NCBI GenBank assembly: GCA_025936045.1
Contig: JAICUB010000001.1
Location: forward strand, 1 to 64,000
Length of the DNA: 64,000 nucleotides
Source: Polyangiaceae bacterium
GTDB taxonomy: Bacteria > Myxococcota_A > Polyangia > Polyangiales > Polyangiaceae
Reading direction: 5' to 3'
A program made the position numbers and the translations under genes. This document shows, piece after piece, positions 32,699 through 42,249 of the stretch; within the stretch, counting starts at the first letter, position 1, and every line of letters starts with the position of its first letter. The notes beneath the pieces were generated by a model. It saw nothing but the letters and a program-made list of their open reading frames with translations. It was not told where the DNA came from and searched no databases.

Positions 32699-34998
32699 GG
32701 GATTTCGAGCTCCTTCACGCCGTGGTTCAGCGCCTGGTCGAAGCCGACCACGCGCAAGGTTCCGTGCGAGAGCTCGGCGCGCGGGACGAGCGCCCTGAAT
32801 TTGCCCCACGCGAGCGCCGTGAGCTCGCGCACGCGGCCGCCCGGCGTCCGGAGCTCGACGCGGCGCAGATCGGAGAGCGCGGGTTTACCGGTTTCGCTCA
32901 CGAGCACGGCGACGAAGGCCGAATCGCGGCGCCACGGCTCGAGCTTCACGTCGAGCTCGGGCGCGGTCCGATCGACGGTGTAGCGGACGCTGCGCGCTTC
33001 GAGGCTGCCGTCGCGGTGCACGATCCGCACGACGGCGTCGTACTCGCCTTCCGCGGCGTCGCGCGGCACGAGGAAGCGCACCATCCACGCGCCGCGGCCG
33101 CCGCGCGCGTCGAGATCGTACGTGGCGCGCTTGGTTTCGCCGAAGGGGAACTCGACGCTGACCGCGAGCGCGTCGCGTTCCGCAGCGACGAAGATTTCGG
33201 GGTCGCCGGGCTGGACGCGGTCGGCGCTGATTTGGGCGCCGTCGGCGCTTTCGAGGTCCTTGCCCGTGACGCGAGGTGCGTCGTCCGCTTGCTTTTGGCG
33301 GCGTTCGATGGCGAAGCGCGCATACGCTTCTTCGCTCTCCAAGACCAGGAACGAGGTGAAGCGACTCATGACTCCGTAGTCGAGCGACGCCTTCACGACG
33401 TCGGCCGGAGCCGCCTCGGTGCGTTCGAGCTTCTGAATGAGCGCGGCGCCGTAACGACGAGCAATGCCGCCTGCGGCTTCGGGCTTCTGACGGGGCAGGA
33501 GGTTGACGGTCCCCGTCCGCGTCGGCGCGCTCACGTGCAGTCCGAGGAGCGGGTCGGTGCCGTGCGGCGCTTTGGCGAGGAGCACGAGCTCGTCACCGGG
33601 CTCGAGCGACGCCGGACCGGTCTGCAATACCTCGACGCCGGGAGCGGCGACCACATCGACGGCGCGCAGGTGCTGCCGCGGGTGACCGAGCCGGACGGCG
33701 AGCGACTCGACGTCCTCTCGGCGGCGGATCCGCGCGCGCCGGCCGCCGCTCACCTGGGCGAGCTCGGTCGCGAGCGTGTCGTCGATGGAGGCGCCGAAAA
33801 GGACGGGAAATACCGGCACATGCGCGAGCTCACGCTCGGCGAGCGCCCGCAAATCCTGCGTTCGCGTGACACCCCAGGTCGGTTCGCAGTCGCCGAGGTA
33901 GAGCACCGCGCTCTCGGGGACGGCTTTCGCGAGCCGTCCGACGAGCTCCAAGGCTTTGCCGAGATCGGAAGCGCCGTCCGGCGTGATGGCGCGCAGGGAA
34001 GCGAGCGCGCTTTCGAGCGACCGAGGAGTCACGGGCCGCATGCCCGTGGCAGCCGCTTTGGCGACGACGTCACTCGTGACGACTTGGAATTCTGCGCCGG
34101 GCGGCAAGCTCGCGAGCAGCACGCCGAGCGCCTCGAGCTCCTTCGGGTACTCTTCGAGCGCGCTCCGCGAGGTGTCGACGACGACGAACCAATGCTTCGG
34201 CGCCGGCAGCGTGTCCGCGGCGATGCGCGTCCAATCGGGTGTCACGCGCACGAGCGAGTAGGCCGCGTCGGCCCGCTCCTCACGCAACACCGGGCTCGCG
34301 CTCCGCGCGGGCGCCGTGAACACGCGGTTCGCCTGCACGTTGCGCTCTTCTACGACGCGTTTGCCCTGCCAATCGACGATGAGCTCGGGCAACGACTCCG
34401 CGCCCGCGGGAGCGCTCGTCCCTTGCACGAACTCGAGGCCGCTCGACGTGCGCCGGAGCGGCGTCAGGTAGCGGAGCGTCACCACTTTGGGCCGTCGCGG
34501 CTCGAGCGGGAAGACGCGCATCTTGAAGGTCGAACCGTGCTCCCACTCGAGGAGCGCCGGATCCGTCATCGCGTCCACCGTGGCCTCGTACGCCTTCTTC
34601 GCTTTCTCGCGCTCGACGAGCTCGCCCTCGACGAGCTTGCCGTCGATCTCCAGAGCAAGCCCCGTGAGAAGGGCGCCGTCGGGCATCGGAAATCGGAACG
34701 TGCCTTCGAGCATGCGGTCGGCGTCGTTCACGAAGCGATGGGTGACTTCGACCCTGGCCATGTCGCCGAGTTGGTCGGCCTTCACGTGCACGCTTTCGAG
34801 GCGGAGCCGCAGCGTTTCGCCGGAATCGCCGCGGGCCGAGAGGCTCCCGACGCCGCCCGGCTCGCTTTCGACGCGTGAGGGGACGAGCGTTTCCGGGCCG
34901 CGCGCTCCGGGTGCGGCGCTCGGCGCACGCGAGCAGCCGGCGAGCAGAGCGAGCGAGAGCGTGAGTCCGAGCGAGGGCCGGAACCGAGTGACCATCAC
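32695..34998 (-). CDS. VIT and VWA domain lipoprotein (767 aa)
   Basis: The lipobox LLAGC places the lipid on C22. A VIT domain (about 45-180) shows ARVEVTHRFVNDADRMLEGTFRFPMPDGA and EREKAKKAYE, as in inter-alpha-trypsin inhibitor heavy chains. A VWA domain follows (about 265-440) with an intact MIDAS motif DTSRS (275-279). Further strands up to the end include DYGVMSRFTSFLVLE, typical of bacterial VIT-VWA proteins, and Ig-like segments. Metal-dependent protein binding on the cell surface is likely. It overlaps both neighbours by 4 bp, so stoichiometric production of the three proteins is expected. Confidence 0.9.
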   Translation of the reverse strand: MMVTRFRPSLGLTLSLALLAGCSRAPSAAPGARGPETLVPSRVESEPGGVGSLSARGDSGETLRLRLESVHVKADQLGDMARVEVTHRFVNDADRMLEGTFRFPMPDGALLTGLALEIDGKLVEGELVEREKAKKAYEATVDAMTDPALLEWEHGSTFKMRVFPLEPRRPKVVTLRYLTPLRRTSSGLEFVQGTSAPAGAESLPELIVDWQGKRVVEERNVQANRVFTAPARSASPVLREERADAAYSLVRVTPDWTRIAADTLPAPKHWFVVVDTSRSALEEYPKELEALGVLLASLPPGAEFQVVTSDVVAKAAATGMRPVTPRSLESALASLRAITPDGASDLGKALELVGRLAKAVPESAVLYLGDCEPTWGVTRTQDLRALAERELAHVPVFPVLFGASIDDTLATELAQVSGGRRARIRRREDVESLAVRLGHPRQHLRAVDVVAAPGVEVLQTGPASLEPGDELVLLAKAPHGTDPLLGLHVSAPTRTGTVNLLPRQKPEAAGGIARRYGAALIQKLERTEAAPADVVKASLDYGVMSRFTSFLVLESEEAYARFAIERRQKQADDAPRVTGKDLESADGAQISADRVQPGDPEIFVAAERDALAVSVEFPFGETKRATYDLDARGGRGAWMVRFLVPRDAAEGEYDAVVRIVHRDGSLEARSVRYTVDRTAPELDVKLEPWRRDSAFVAVLVSETGKPALSDLRRVELRTPGGRVRELTALAWGKFRALVPRAELSHGTLRVVGFDQALNHGVKELEIP

Positions 34999-36098
34999 GC
35001 ACCCCCCGGGGCGACGCTGATCCGCGCGGCGGTGACGTGGTCCTTTTCGACGAACAGTCGATACGGGTACACGCTGCGGCGTTCGCTCTTACGCCCTTCG
35101 TCGAGCACGACGATGACCTCGCCGCGCGCTTCGGTGAAGGCGCCGGGCCGCGCGCCGAAGTAGTCGACTCCCACGGTGTAGACGCCGGGAGTCGCGCCGT
35201 GCGCCGTGAAGCTCTCGGGACCGTAGCCGGTCGTCACGTCGTCGAAGAGCTGCTCACCGTCGCGCGCTTCGCGGTGATCGAACTTCACCGTCTCGCCGCT
35301 CGGCGTCGTGACCCAAAGGTCGATGTCCGTGCGATCGGTGTCCCACGTGAGAAACACCTTGATGTCGTTTTCGATGCCGCCGTGCAACCCGAGCTCCGCG
35401 ATGCGGCGGTCGAGCTCCGCGACGCGCGCCGTGTCGCCGCGCACCTCCGCGGCGAGCCGGTCGTGCGCCGCGAGCTGCCCGAGACGCTGGCGGGCGGGGT
35501 AGCGCACCGCTTCCGGAACGTCGGGGGCGTCGGCGATGGCCTGGAAGCGATTCGCCGCTTCGGGCAGCCCGAGCCGGTACTCGACGTCCGCGAGCTCGAA
35601 GGCCGTGCGCTGGTCACTCGCGATGTCGAGCGCGGCGAGCAGCTGTTCGCGCGCGCCCTCGAGGTCGCCCGCTTGCTTGAGCACGGTGGCGAGCGCGCGC
35701 CGGGCCTGCACGTCACGCGGCAAGAGCTCGACGATGGCGGAATACGTGCGCTGGGCCTGGTCTTGCTCGCCTCGCTCCGTCTGGATGTCACCCAAGAGCC
35801 GCACCACGACCAGGTTGTAGGCGTCGTGCTCCCGCCAGCTCGCGGCGGCGCGCTCGGCTCCGTCCCAGTCGCCGCTCGCCATCAGAGCGCGCGTGAGCTC
35901 GAAGCGCGCGTCGCGCAACTTCGGATCGCGCGTGACGGCCTCGCGCAGGGCGTCGATTTCCGCGGCCGAGGGACGAGCGCGATGGCGCGGCTCGCTTTCG
36001 ACGGCACTCACCGTCAAGCGCGTCGAGCCGCGCGGCTCGGCCCGAGCGGGAGCCGCAAACACCAGGAACAAGCAACCGAAGGCGAAGGTCGTACGCAT
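34995..36098 (-). CDS. Exported TPR protein with DUF2135 (YfaP-like) domain
   Basis: The 367-residue protein has a signal peptide ending at ARA (about residue 20). Tetratricopeptide repeats span about 40-235 (ALREAVTRDPKLRDARFEL, NLVVVRLLGDIQTERGEQDQA, ARRALATVLKQAGDLEGARE). A DUF2135 domain (about 245-345) shows VFLTWDTDRTDIDLWVTTP, FDDVTTGYGPESFTA and PGVYTVGVDYFG. The ATG at 36098 is chosen because AGGGG lies just upstream and the signal peptide starts there; 36116 is possible. It is the first gene of the operon with the VIT/VWA and propeller proteins. DUF2135 often accompanies VIT/VWA proteins. Confidence 0.88.
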   Translation of the reverse strand: MRTTFAFGCLFLVFAAPARAEPRGSTRLTVSAVESEPRHRARPSAAEIDALREAVTRDPKLRDARFELTRALMASGDWDGAERAAASWREHDAYNLVVVRLLGDIQTERGEQDQAQRTYSAIVELLPRDVQARRALATVLKQAGDLEGAREQLLAALDIASDQRTAFELADVEYRLGLPEAANRFQAIADAPDVPEAVRYPARQRLGQLAAHDRLAAEVRGDTARVAELDRRIAELGLHGGIENDIKVFLTWDTDRTDIDLWVTTPSGETVKFDHREARDGEQLFDDVTTGYGPESFTAHGATPGVYTVGVDYFGARPGAFTEARGEVIVVLDEGRKSERRSVYPYRLFVEKDHVTAARISVAPGGA

Positions 36099-36250
36099 GG
36101 GCGGACCCCTTCGCAACGCCCGTGCCGCGTGGCGTCAGCACGAAAATGGCTCGAAACGGCGCGTGTCGCCGGGCTCCGTGTGTCCGCGGGGACGCAAGGC
36201 GCCGGCTTCGAGCCACAGCTCGGGCGGCAGCTCGCCCCGTGCCGTCCCGG

Positions 36251-36838
36251 CTAACGCCGCCGGTTCCAGGCGGCGAGCTGAAAGCGTCCCGCCTGTTCCC
36301 TGAAGTCCGAAAGCGCGCAGGTGCCGATCGCGAAGAGCCGGCCCTCGCTCGCCGGCAAGCCGAGCAGGCGAGCCGCGAGCACTCGCGAAAGATGGCCGTG
36401 CGAGACGGCGCACACCGTGCGGTCCGGATCGCCCGCGCGCAGGCGCGCGATGAAGCCGTCCACGCGCAGCGTCGCCTGTTCCATCGATTCGCCCCCGGGA
36501 CAACCGTCCTTCCACAACGACCAGCCGGGCGCTCGCGCTTGGATTTGTGCGGGCGTGAGCCCCTCGAAGTGACCGTAGTCGAACTCGGCGAGCTCAGCGT
36601 CGAGGATGAGCTCGGGCGTCTCGCCCAAGACGAGCTCGGCCGTGCGCACCGCGCGCTTGAGGGGGCTCGAATGGACGGCGGCGACGGCCCCGCCGGGGCC
36701 GAGCACTTCGGCGAAGACGGCGGCGGCCGCACGCGCTTCTGCTTCGCCCTCGGCGCTGAGCTCGAGATCGGTACGGCCGGTGTGTTGGCCGGTCACCGTC
36801 CAGGCGGTGGCCGCGTGACGCAGGATGAGGAGGCGCAC
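36251..36838 (-). CDS. Histidine phosphatase (phosphoglycerate-mutase-like) family protein
   Basis: The 195-residue protein begins with LLILRHAATAWTVTGQHTGRTDLELS, the branch-2 histidine phosphatase signature with catalytic His in LRHA (RHA replaces the more common RHG). It continues with VHSSPLKRAVRTAEL, a glutamate in EFDYGHFEGLTPAQI, and SHGHLSRVLAARLLGLP with the second catalytic His. It could be a CobC/alpha-ribazole-type, SixA-like or sugar phosphatase. The start is GTG at 36838, which touches the TAG stop of the glycosidase gene (TAGTG), so the two are translationally linked. Activity on a particular substrate is not predictable. Confidence 0.88.
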   Translation of the reverse strand: MRLLILRHAATAWTVTGQHTGRTDLELSAEGEAEARAAAAVFAEVLGPGGAVAAVHSSPLKRAVRTAELVLGETPELILDAELAEFDYGHFEGLTPAQIQARAPGWSLWKDGCPGGESMEQATLRVDGFIARLRAGDPDRTVCAVSHGHLSRVLAARLLGLPASEGRLFAIGTCALSDFREQAGRFQLAAWNRRR

Positions 36839-38334
36839 TACTGACGATATTGCGGCGCGGCCGCGAACGCCTGCCCGAGTGCCGTCATCATGGGCGTGCC
36901 GCCCGAGGTGTACACGTCGTTGTACGTGTTCCAGGGGTACCAGGCGTAGCGCTCGACCTGGGCGTGCTTGGCGAGCATCGGAATCGCCGCGTCGAAGAAA
37001 TCGAGCACCGTTTGCTCGTCGGTGTTGCTCGAACCCATGCAACCGAACTCCGTGACCCAGACGGGGAGCCCCCACTGCGACGCCCAGGTCACCGCGCCCT
37101 CGAGCTGACTCGCGACACAGGAGCCCTTGTTCCAGCCGTACCAATGCATCGCGATGAAATCGACGCGCAGATTGTTCTGCTTCGCCTGCGTCATGAAGTC
37201 TTCGAGCCAGGAGCGGCCGTCGTCGGAGACGGCGGGGCTGCTCACGCGGATGCCCGCGTTCTTCGTGATTTGCGGCCAAAGTGCGATCGCGTCGGCGACC
37301 GACATGTTCGCTTGATCGGACTTATTCGGCTCGTTGAAGCCGAGCACGGTGGTGTAGCCGGCCTTGGCGATCGAGTCGATTTTCGAGACGTCGCTCGAGC
37401 CCCAGATCATCGGCACGAAGTACGGGTCGTTGCAATCCGTGCTCTTCGGGGTGTCGCCCCAGTTGTAACACCAGGTGGCTCCGAGCGCGGAAATCTGCGC
37501 GGCGGGGGAGTTCGCGAGGCCCTTGTACGGCGCGTTACCGGGTTCCGGTTGCGTCGGCTCGCCGGGGACGCACGCGACCTCGACTGCGAGCTTCTTCGTC
37601 GTGTCGTGACACGGGTCGCCGCCGAACGCGGAGTTCGTCGCCGGAACGGAGCAGCTGCTCTTGCCCGCGCACAACGTTTGAATCGTCGCCGCGCTCGCGC
37701 CGGCGTCGCAGCTGCTCGTCGCGAAGCTCCCGCAGGTCCCCGTCGGCGTGCCGAAGCTCGCGAACACGACCGAGTCGATGATTTGACCGGCGGGGCACGT
37801 GAGCGTTGCGCTGTCGTCCTCGGCGGCGGTGCCGCAGACCGTGGTGCCGGCAGCTGCTCCCGCGCTGCCCGCCATGCCGCTCCCGGCGGTGCCGCGCCCC
37901 GCGCTGTTTCCGCCCGCGCCGCGGCCGCCTCGCGCGCTCGCGCCGCCCGAGCCCGCGCCGGCTCCGCTCGCGTTCGCGTCGCCGCCCGCTTGAAGCGCGC
38001 CGGCCGACGCGACCGTCCCGCCCGTACCATTGCCGGCCGTGAGCGTGCCGCCGGCCCCGCCGCTGCCGTTCGTGGTGTTCATCCCGCCGGCCGCGGGCGG
38101 CAGAGTGCCTTGTCCGGCGCTCGCGCCCGTCCCACCGTCGGAGCCCGCGCTCGCGTTGCCGGCCGCGGCACCGTCCGCGCCGGCGGTGGTCTTACCGCCG
38201 CGGGAGTCGGCGCTCGACGAGCATGCCGCTGCCGCGAACAAGAGTGAGGGAACGCCGCACGCGAACGCGGTGAGACGGAGTGAGCGTGAGTGAGCGATGT
38301 GCCCATTCTCGCACGCGTTCAGTCGGCTCACCAC
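36838..38334 (-). CDS. Secreted GH128-like beta-1,3-glucanase with SUEL-type lectin domain
   Basis: The 498-residue lipoprotein (lipobox near C38, FAAAACSSS) has a Gly/Ala/Ser linker (about 45-163). A galactose-binding SUEL/rhamnose-lectin domain follows (166-256; CPAGQIIDSVVFASFGTPTGTCG and the CSV-Cys pattern). The glycosidase core spans about 270-497. The likely acid/base E335 lies in LGFNEPN and the nucleophile E429 in WVTEFGC, with MHWYG between, as in Asl1/GH128 enzymes that cut beta-1,3-glucan. It may attack fungal or plant cell walls. It lies upstream of the histidine phosphatase gene (touching codons). Confidence 0.85.
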   Translation of the reverse strand: MVSRLNACENGHIAHSRSLRLTAFACGVPSLLFAAAACSSSADSRGGKTTAGADGAAAGNASAGSDGGTGASAGQGTLPPAAGGMNTTNGSGGAGGTLTAGNGTGGTVASAGALQAGGDANASGAGAGSGGASARGGRGAGGNSAGRGTAGSGMAGSAGAAAGTTVCGTAAEDDSATLTCPAGQIIDSVVFASFGTPTGTCGSFATSSCDAGASAATIQTLCAGKSSCSVPATNSAFGGDPCHDTTKKLAVEVACVPGEPTQPEPGNAPYKGLANSPAAQISALGATWCYNWGDTPKSTDCNDPYFVPMIWGSSDVSKIDSIAKAGYTTVLGFNEPNKSDQANMSVADAIALWPQITKNAGIRVSSPAVSDDGRSWLEDFMTQAKQNNLRVDFIAMHWYGWNKGSCVASQLEGAVTWASQWGLPVWVTEFGCMGSSNTDEQTVLDFFDAAIPMLAKHAQVERYAWYPWNTYNDVYTSGGTPMMTALGQAFAAAPQYRQ

Positions 38335-38443
38335 TGGCGGCCGCTGACGGTAAAAGCTTTCAGGTCGACCTCGACGGCGGGTATCTCCGCGAAGTGGTGC
38401 CGTAAGGCTGCGGAAAAACCGGTGCAGGCGTCGCGCGCCGCCG

Positions 38444-39457
38444 TCACTTCTTCTTTTCGACGTGACCGCCGAAGCCGAAGCGCTGTGCGGAGAGGATCCG
38501 CGCCTGGAAATCCCCTTCGCCGCGCGAGGTGAAGCGCTGGTAGAGCGAGGCGGAGAGAACGGGGACGGGGACGCCCTCGTCGATCGCCGCCTGCAGCGTC
38601 CAACGGCCCTCGCCGGAATCGGAGACGTGGCCGCTGAAGCCGGAGAGATCCTCGTCGCGCACGAACGCTTCGGCCGTGAGATCGAGCAGCCACGAAGCGA
38701 TCACGCTGCCGCGCCGCCACACCTCCGAGACGTCGCGCAGGTTGAAGTCGTATTGGTAGTGCTCGGGGTTACGGAGCGGGGTGGTCTCCGCATCGTGCTC
38801 GCGCGTGGCCTTGCCGATGCCGGCCGAGTTCAAGATGCCGAAGCCCTCGGCGTACGCCGCCATCAGGCCGTACTCGATGCCGTTGTGGACCATCTTCACG
38901 AAGTGGCCCGCGCCGCTCGGCCCGCAGTGGAGGTAGCCCTGTTCGGCGGTGCCTCCGACCTCTTCACGGCCGGACGTGCGCGGAATGTCGCCCCGACCCG
39001 GAGCGAGCGAAGCGAAGATGGGGTCGAGCCGCGCCACCGTCTCGGGCTCGCCGCCGATCATCATGCAGTAACCGCGCTCGAGCCCCCAAACGCCGCCGCT
39101 CGTGCCGACGTCCATGTAGTGGATGCCTTTCGCGCGGAGCTCGCCCGCGCGGCGGATGTCGTCCACGTAGTACGAGTTGCCGCCGTCGATGCAGATGTCG
39201 CCGGCCGCGAGCACGGGGCGTAGCTCGGCGATCGTCGCGTCCACGACGCCCGCGGGTACCATGATCCACACCGCGCGCGGCGCCTGGAGCTTGGCGGCGA
39301 ATTCGGCGAGCGAGCTGCTGCCCTTGGCGCCCTCTTTGACGAGACTGGCGACCGCGTCCGCGGAGCGATCGAACACGACGCACTCGTGCCCGCGCCGCAT
39401 CAGCCGGCGAACCATGTTGGCGCCCATCCTTCCGAGACCGATCATTCCGAGCTGCAT
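38444..39457 (-). CDS. gnd: 6-phosphogluconate dehydrogenase, decarboxylating (short GndA/YqeC-like form)
   Basis: The 337-residue protein has a Rossmann motif [13 protein letters not shown] and the substrate-binding [21 protein letters not shown]. The catalytic lysine lies in [16 protein letters not shown] and the C-terminal signature is [12 protein letters not shown]. The length matches the NAD-preferring short form rather than the 470-residue E. coli Gnd. It oxidises 6-phosphogluconate to ribulose-5-phosphate and CO2 in the pentose phosphate pathway. It is a housekeeping gene inside a stretch of secreted-protein genes. The start is ATG at 39457, directly at the Rossmann fold. Confidence 0.93.
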   Translation of the reverse strand: MQLGMIGLGRMGANMVRRLMRRGHECVVFDRSADAVASLVKEGAKGSSSLAEFAAKLQAPRAVWIMVPAGVVDATIAELRPVLAAGDICIDGGNSYYVDDIRRAGELRAKGIHYMDVGTSGGVWGLERGYCMMIGGEPETVARLDPIFASLAPGRGDIPRTSGREEVGGTAEQGYLHCGPSGAGHFVKMVHNGIEYGLMAAYAEGFGILNSAGIGKATREHDAETTPLRNPEHYQYDFNLRDVSEVWRRGSVIASWLLDLTAEAFVRDEDLSGFSGHVSDSGEGRWTLQAAIDEGVPVPVLSASLYQRFTSRGEGDFQARILSAQRFGFGGHVEKKK

Positions 39458-39541
39458 GGCCGAAGGCGTACCTTGCGCGTCGGTGAGGAACCAGCCCCAC
39501 GTCGGGGCACGCTCTGCTGTGGGCGAAAAATGCTCGAAAGC

Positions 39542-41044
39542 TCAGCGCGTCGCGTTACGCTTCCGGCGCCGGAACGCGAACAGCGCGAGTCCGACGGCTG
39601 CGGCTGCGGAGAACGGGTGCTTCGATTTCTCGCTCCGTGCGATGCCGCACCCCCCGGACTCCGAGTCCGAGCCGCCGCTGCCGCCTGCCGACATCGTGGT
39701 GCCGCTCCCGCTCGCGCCGCCCTGGCCGCTACTCGACACGCTGCCTCCACTCCCGGAATGTCCGCCGCTCGTCGCGCTTCCGCCGGCTCCCGTCATGAGG
39801 CTGCCTCCGCTTCCGGGAGTACCGCCGGTTCCGGTCCCTCCGTTGGCGGAGATGCTACCGCCGGTTCCCCCGGCGGCGGTCCCGGTGCCGCTCGTGCCGC
39901 CGCTCGACGGCATCACGCCCGTGCCCGCAACGCCGGGCATACCACCGGCGCCGGGCATGCCACCGGCGCCCGTGCCGCCCGCCGGGCTAGCGCCACCATG
40001 ACCGCCCGAGCTCGTCGCGCCAGCCATGCCGCCTGCACCCGGCGCGCCGCCCATGCCGCCCGCGCCACCCATGCCGTTGCAGTCCGGCTCCGGGTCGGCG
40101 CCGCCGGCGACATCGAGCCCGAAGAATTTGAGGATGTCGGCCTCCTCGTACGGCATCGAGTGCGTGCCGCCCGGCGACGACCACGCCTCGAATACGTTGT
40201 AGCCGCAGGCGTTGGCCCAGAACTGGCGGTCGTAGGATGCGTTGGCCGCTTTGTAGCCCTTGTCCGTCGACGTGGGGTCCGTCGGCAGATTGAGCACGTT
40301 CGTCCACTCTTTGATGGCTTCTTTGGTGTTGTTGTAGCTGATGGTCGTGTCCGCTTCGCCCTGCATGGTCTGCAGGCGCGGGCGATGTCCGGTGTAACCG
40401 GGATCCATGCCGCGAACGAGATCCCCCCACTCTTGCGCCGTCTTCGTGGTCCTGCCGCCGGCGCAGTTGTCGCTCCACTGATTGCTACTCGCGTAGCCGT
40501 CCGACCAACAACCGGCCGGAACGCCCGCTCGCGCGGAACCAGCCCGGAAGACATCGGGATAAACGGCCATGAGCGCCTGTGTCATCATGCCGCCGCCCGA
40601 GCCGCCCATCGCGTAAACGCGCGCGGGGTCGGCGCCGTACTTCGTGATCGTGTACTTCACCATTTGGGCGACGCCTTGCGTGTCGCCGCCGCCGTCGTGC
40701 GTGAGCGACGCCTTCGTGCCCACGTCCCAGCAGTTCTGTCCCGGGTTGTCGGGTAGGATCAGGATGAAGCCGTTCTTGTCGGCGGCCGCCTTGCTGAGCG
40801 GAATGTTGCCGATCTGTCCCGTCGCCGTCGAGCCGCACGAGTGCGACGAAACCATGATCGGCGGTTTCGTGGCGAGCTTGTCCGGGACGTAGATGTACAT
40901 CTGCATGTAGCTCGGCAGCTTCACGCTGCCGGCCCAATCGGACTTGTTCACCTGGACGAGCGAGGCAGCGAAGCCGCGTGCCGGCACGAGCACTCCGAGA
41001 GAGAGTGACGCGGCAGCGAGAACGTGAGCTCGAAATCGAATCAT
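39542..41044 (-). CDS. Secreted PHB-depolymerase/feruloyl-esterase-like hydrolase with MYXO-CTERM tail
   Basis: The 500-residue protein has a signal peptide (cleavage about 27). An alpha/beta-hydrolase domain (30-295) carries the nucleophile S149 in AMGGSGGGMMTQ, and GGTHSMPYEEAD supplies the likely catalytic His. SSHSCGSTATGQIGN and GMDPGYTGHRPRLQTMQGEADTTISY fit the PHB depolymerase/CE1 esterase family. A Gly/Ala/Ser-rich low-complexity region (about 305-455) leads to a MYXO-CTERM-like tail: GGCGIARSE, a helix, and RRRKRN at the end. It is likely anchored or processed on the surface. The substrate (polyester, feruloyl or acetyl xylan) is open. Confidence 0.85.
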   Translation of the reverse strand: MIRFRAHVLAAASLSLGVLVPARGFAASLVQVNKSDWAGSVKLPSYMQMYIYVPDKLATKPPIMVSSHSCGSTATGQIGNIPLSKAAADKNGFILILPDNPGQNCWDVGTKASLTHDGGGDTQGVAQMVKYTITKYGADPARVYAMGGSGGGMMTQALMAVYPDVFRAGSARAGVPAGCWSDGYASSNQWSDNCAGGRTTKTAQEWGDLVRGMDPGYTGHRPRLQTMQGEADTTISYNNTKEAIKEWTNVLNLPTDPTSTDKGYKAANASYDRQFWANACGYNVFEAWSSPGGTHSMPYEEADILKFFGLDVAGGADPEPDCNGMGGAGGMGGAPGAGGMAGATSSGGHGGASPAGGTGAGGMPGAGGMPGVAGTGVMPSSGGTSGTGTAAGGTGGSISANGGTGTGGTPGSGGSLMTGAGGSATSGGHSGSGGSVSSSGQGGASGSGTTMSAGGSGGSDSESGGCGIARSEKSKHPFSAAAAVGLALFAFRRRKRNATR

Positions 41045-41273
41045 GGTGGGGCGACCTTTGGAGAGCACTCAACTCGGAATCTTCCAGCGACGGACCAATG
41101 AGTGCAGAAGACTTTCACGCCGAAAAAATTGGGACCGCCGAGGTATTCCCACGGAGGGTTCGACGGATCGTGGCCGTGGCGAGCACTTCCCGCCGCGCGG
41201 CGGCGCTGCGACCGCGCCCCATTCGATCCAAGATGAGCTTCGCCCTCAGCTCGACCACGTTCGTACGCCTCCC

Positions 41274-42110
41274 ATGAACAAGCGCCAGCGGAGTAGCGTC
41301 GTACCCATGCTGCTCGCGCTGCTCGTCCAATGCGGAACGCGAAGCGAGCAGCCGAGCGCGCCGGAGAGCGACGGCTCCAATACGACCGGCGCGCGCGGGC
41401 AGGGCGGCGCAGCCAGCGCGGGTGGTGCCGCAAGTCGTGCGTTCGGTGGCGCCCGCGCTGGTGGCGCGAGCTCGGGCACGACGGCGCGCGGGGGCGCCGG
41501 TGCGGGCGGACTTGCGACCATGCCGGTCGGGGCGGGCGGCGTCGCGGGTTCGCCAGGCACCGCGGGCGGCGGCATGAGCGGCGTGACGAGCACGCTCACG
41601 CTCGCGAGCACCGCCGTACCCACGAACGGCGCGTTCGCGGTCGCGTACACCTGCACGGGCGCCGACACGTCACCGGATCTCGAATGGGCGCCGGGCGTGA
41701 GCCAAGCGCTGAGCTACGCCGTCGCGCTCACGGACGCTGCGACGGGCGCGCCGCAGTGGATCGTGTGGGACATCCCCGCGGGTGTCACCTCGCTTCCGGC
41801 GGGGCTCGCCGCTACACCGATGCTCGCGACGCCCGCGGGTGCAAAGCAGGTTTCGACGAGCGGAAGTGGCTATGTGGGTCCGTGCCCGCAGTCGGGACAA
41901 CGGCGCTTCTACGAATTCGAGATTTACGCGCTGCCGATTACGACGCTCGCTGGCGTGACGACGCAGAGCTCGCCGAGCGCCGTGGCGACCGCGATCAATC
42001 TAACGCCGCCGATCGACATCGCCGTGTTCGGCGCTAGCGCGGGCATGGCGAACGGTGGCGCCGCGGGGAGCACGTCGATCGGCGGCGGGGGCGGTACGAC
42101 GTCGATGTAA
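41274..42110 (+). CDS. PEBP-family (YbhB/YbcL, Raf-kinase-inhibitor-like) lipoprotein
   Basis: The 278-residue protein has a lipobox LLVQC and a Gly/Ala-rich linker (about 35-105). The PEBP domain shows FAVAYTCTGADTSPDLEW, LSYAVALTDAATGAPQWIVWDIPAGVTSLP and YVGPCPQSGQRRFYEFEIYAL (the GPCP-x-G-HRY-like block with the usual His replaced by Arg). PEBP proteins bind anionic ligands; the cellular role in bacteria is unclear. The start is ATG at 41274; the frame upstream is open but has no signal-peptide character. It is divergent from the esterase gene, with about 230 bp of intergenic DNA in which I see no clear promoter. Confidence 0.82.
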   Translation: MNKRQRSSVVPMLLALLVQCGTRSEQPSAPESDGSNTTGARGQGGAASAGGAASRAFGGARAGGASSGTTARGGAGAGGLATMPVGAGGVAGSPGTAGGGMSGVTSTLTLASTAVPTNGAFAVAYTCTGADTSPDLEWAPGVSQALSYAVALTDAATGAPQWIVWDIPAGVTSLPAGLAATPMLATPAGAKQVSTSGSGYVGPCPQSGQRRFYEFEIYALPITTLAGVTTQSSPSAVATAINLTPPIDIAVFGASAGMANGGAAGSTSIGGGGGTTSM

Positions 42111-42249
42111 CGACGAGAGCGACCCGTCGCGCCCCACCCCGGTTCGCGCGGGAAGCGCCGCGGAATACCCAGAACCTTTTTACTGCTGTCCGCGCGGAAT
42201 TTCGGGGGTTCCGCTTGCCTGGACGCAGGGTCGCGTGTAAGCCGCGTGA

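Noticed and set aside
32617..34878. Very long open frame on the plus strand (753 codons)
   Set aside because: It lies antisense to the VIT/VWA gene, is full of Arg/Glu/His without any fold pattern, and arises from GC-rich codon bias.
36251..37279. Longer form of the histidine phosphatase starting at 37279
   Set aside because: The extension is an off-frame reading of the GH128 gene; the RHA motif starts just after GTG 36838.
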